7,273 nucleotides of DNA from Treponema sp. (GTDB taxonomy: Bacteria; Spirochaetota; Spirochaetia; Treponematales; Treponemataceae): positions 9,528-16,800 of the forward strand of contig DLYJ01000143.1 in the NCBI GenBank assembly GCA_003447785.1. Reading direction: 5' to 3'. Position numbers and translations under genes: made by a program. The notes below the pieces were generated by a model, which saw only the letters and a list, made by a program, of their open reading frames with translations, was not told the DNA's origin and did no database searches. Shown here in pieces: positions 6,501-7,273 of this stretch. The first letter of the stretch is position 1. The number at the start of each line of letters is the position of its first letter.

Positions 6501-7273
6501 TACGATACAGGATTTTTCACCTGCAGAAAGGAAGGAGCCATAAGAAGAGACTGGGTTTTGAACAAGAACGGTAACTTCTTCCTGCTTATCAAAGTTTTTG
6601 TTTATTTTATAATTATGAGTTCCGTTTTCTGTAAAACTCAGACCGTCTTCATCCTTAACATCCACAAAAGTGTAGTTTACCTTTATATTGAGGGAACTTT
6701 TAGATTCATCAGGGGAAAGAAGGAATTTTGGGTTGTCTGCATAGCACAGCGGACGAATTACAAGGGTTTTATTGTCAGAATCAAAATAAGGCTCGTCAAA
6801 ATAAGCGGACAGGTCTTCATCGTCGCCGTTTGTAATTGAAAGGCCGGTAATTTTTCCATTTGAATTTTTAAAGCTTTCAGGATTCATATTTTTGTTAAAG
6901 GTAATTGTAATTGCAGAATCCTGATTGCAGCCGTTTGCTTCGAGAGTCGGGCTGATTGAGCTGATTTTTGGAAGCAATGTGCACACCGGACGAATGAGAA
7001 TGTCATCGGTTTCGTTTAAAACCCTTATTTTAATTTTATAGATTCCTTTTTTTACGTCGGCATCTGAGGAATTAAGAGTAAACTGAACACAGTCTGCACG
7101 GCTTAGAGAGGTGTCATTTTTGCTTACAGCTTCAAAGCCTTCAAAAATGTAGGATTCTGTGTTTAAAGTAAATTCAACCTCAAAGCCAAAGCCTACGATA
7201 CAGGATTTTTCACCTGCAGAAAGGAAGGAGCCGTAAGAAGAGACAGGGTTTTGAACAAGAACGGTAACTTCTT
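3549..7273 (-). CDS. Giant Ig-like/DUF6273 surface protein, 5' end outside window
   Basis: The frame is open from the right edge to TAA at 3549-3551, at least 1241 codons. A GTG at 6984-6986 is an internal Val (...ILIRPVCTLLPK), not the start. Modules from the N-terminal side: an SSYGSFLSAGEKSC module (7273 to about 6990), an SbsA-like Ig domain (about 6970-6600, SISPTLEANG...ITITFNKNMN), a second copy of the first module (6582-6305), an InlB-B-repeat-like stretch (6300-6000), another SbsA-like Ig domain (5990-5490), beta-rich sequence ending in TAPKN (5484-5040), an Fn3-like domain (5037-4780), a Big_3-like domain (4785-4540, YYVGDRLDTSGLTVTATYSD), and DUF6273 to the stop (KFGDFPQT, VWRAL, DKIFLLSEKEA, WVLRSP, GVVPAL). 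No catalytic motif is seen. A role as secreted or surface binding protein is inferred from the architecture; the export signal would lie outside the window. The last part of the gene is much richer in G/C than the Ig-like part. Confidence 0.88.
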   Translation of the reverse strand, partial: EVTVLVQNPVSSYGSFLSAGEKSCIVGFGFEVEFTLNTESYIFEGFEAVSKNDTSLSRADCVQFTLNSSDADVKKGIYKIKIRVLNETDDILIRPVCTLLPKISSISPTLEANGCNQDSAITITFNKNMNPESFKNSNGKITGLSITNGDDEDLSAYFDEPYFDSDNKTLVIRPLCYADNPKFLLSPDESKSSLNIKVNYTFVDVKDEDGLSFTENGTHNYKINKNFDKQEEVTVLVQNPVSSYGSFLSAGEKSCIVGFGFEIEFTLNKEAYIFQGFEAVSQNNVLDESFVSFENRQYDDETGIYRAKVRVLKAASDILIRPKCTLIENAEVTITKSEKGTDNISPADGTKVQSFIKREYTISFSPDDDYEFIRWELYDINTGEEIPNETYVTIAEPYESETSYKVTQVPDTGIELALRPIVTRRPQILSGTPANSNAGSLKDSTIQVIFNHDMSPNSIYYTKSEINSLKNNGIDYSQFLPALAEDELTGNLQNHYGYKADDGEVHFKNIVIKDNRTNGNLLEYFNAPSFETSKILSIPVKNGKDFPSYTQIYVCIEKEFFFEEDSVQVTLSSYKDWVYWVTDETDTSAPVLIKYNGSDFSVSKDNSSSAWESTASASFTLSDIPNFNFITNNKIYLKMALQDTGCGPSPKFKMILTKKGNSSYKVSDNFSYSYTLPYTDVSGTIAYYDGEIDLDSFDGGDDKSFEEGVYGATFEFTDQSGNKIENPSDSKAFYFAYDKTAPKNLDFAVTNGTSEDEYKLSWTNATDSDFSKSVVTIKPSDGEDTYYATTGTSQTINLEAGNNLEAGKSYKITVTSYDYAGNNSTYTYNRFLTGLSVSGTPASALYYVGDRLDTSGLTVTATYSDRTTKTVTCFTVAAFSEVNLGTEPEDTISYTEDGVTKTAKPSGTFYVASSGAKPTEKPVKLTDYSGTLSGGTYYKFGDFPQTIAKGTVTFSDAPVYKGWYLGSDGYFYEKCTENANHNNYTYSDNTTVAQASANSEKYFKVEPIVWRALTTTFDHDANGTGDKILLLSESELTDVLYYGSTSSRTLNGVSIYANNYKYSNIRAYLNGTANQFVTDGGTSNSYTIDWSDKGFLQSAFTRTAQDLIAKTIVDNSAASMKDADNNLEVSTSYACDNTKDKIFLLSEKEATTVAYGFTTYDAHGTGNSRIRVTTDYAKANHAYQDTTTAGYGGYWVLRSPYYDGTRRSACLVLYDGYAKTGSSVAYESWGVVPALCISAQ
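4851..4886 (-). repeat. 18-base in-frame tandem duplication
   Basis: Two adjacent 18-base units (4851-4868 and 4869-4886) differ at one base. They give NLEAGNNLEAGK in the Fn3-like domain of the giant protein. The duplication adds six residues in what is probably a loop before the SYKITVTSYD strand. Confidence 0.85.
6427..6580 (-). repeat. Module repeat, downstream copy (partner 7120-7273)
   Basis: This stretch matches 7120-7273 at a constant offset of 693 bases (231 codons). Over 6471-6580 against 7164-7273 I count three differences in 110 bases; similarity fades towards 6427. The encoded segment covers VTVLVQNPVSSYG, SAGEKSCIVGFGFE and EFTLN. Confidence 0.9.
7120..7273 (-). repeat. Module repeat, upstream copy, cut by the window edge
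   Basis: Partner of 6427-6580. High identity runs right to the last base of the window, so the conserved block may extend further. The residues after it (FEGFEAVSKND...ILIRP) are recognisably the same module as in the other copy, but diverged. Confidence 0.9.

Noticed and set aside
6984..6986. GTG as start of the giant gene
   Set aside because: The frame stays open to the window edge and the upstream residues are clearly a copy of a module found later in the protein.

Overview
The window looks like chromosomal DNA from a host-associated, plant-fibre-degrading spirochaete, most likely a gut or rumen Treponema. This is inferred from three things: a pectate lyase exported as a lipoprotein with a relaxed, spirochaete-style lipobox, a giant Ig-like/DUF6273 surface-type protein, and GC-rich palindromic repeats scattered in otherwise AT-rich spacers. 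No rRNA, tRNA or taxon-specific marker is present, so the assignment is moderate.

Layout from left to right. Positions 1-10 hold the edge of a dispersed repeat. Positions 46-2391 (minus strand) encode a complete family PL1 pectate lyase lipoprotein of 781 residues: lipobox, Gly-Thr hexanucleotide-repeat linker, Fn3-like domain, PL1 beta-helix, Gly/Ser linker and a beta-rich C-terminal domain. The spacer at 2392-2733 goes from extremely AT-rich to a GC-rich palindromic repeat and ends in a hairpin that buries the Shine-Dalgarno of the next gene. Positions 2734-3100 (plus strand) are the remains of an AAA+ ATPase/DUF4143 gene. Its first 16 codons are joined out of frame to its last ~107 codons, and the whole ATPase core is missing.

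The spacer at 3101-3548 is the most informative non-coding part. It contains a near-ideal promoter on the minus strand (TTGACA, 16 nt, TATATT with an extended TG). About 60 nt later comes a textbook intrinsic terminator, so the two delimit a ~91-nt small RNA with its own 5' hairpin and no reading frame. I do not recognise its family. Beside it is a cluster of palindromic repeats whose stems differ but stay paired.

Positions 3549-7273 (minus strand) are the 3' 1241 codons of a very large secreted or surface protein whose start lies outside the window. It consists of repeated Ig-like/SbsA-like modules, an Fn3-like and a Big_3-like domain, and a C-terminal DUF6273 domain. A 231-codon module repeat is almost identical at DNA level at its edge, which points to recent duplication or recombination.

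The genes do not form one operon or pathway. The lyase degrades pectin, the giant protein probably acts at the cell surface, and the DNA between them is a repeat-rich, decaying interval that carries an orphan small RNA. I found no CRISPR array, transposase, reverse transcriptase, integrase or toxin-antitoxin pair.
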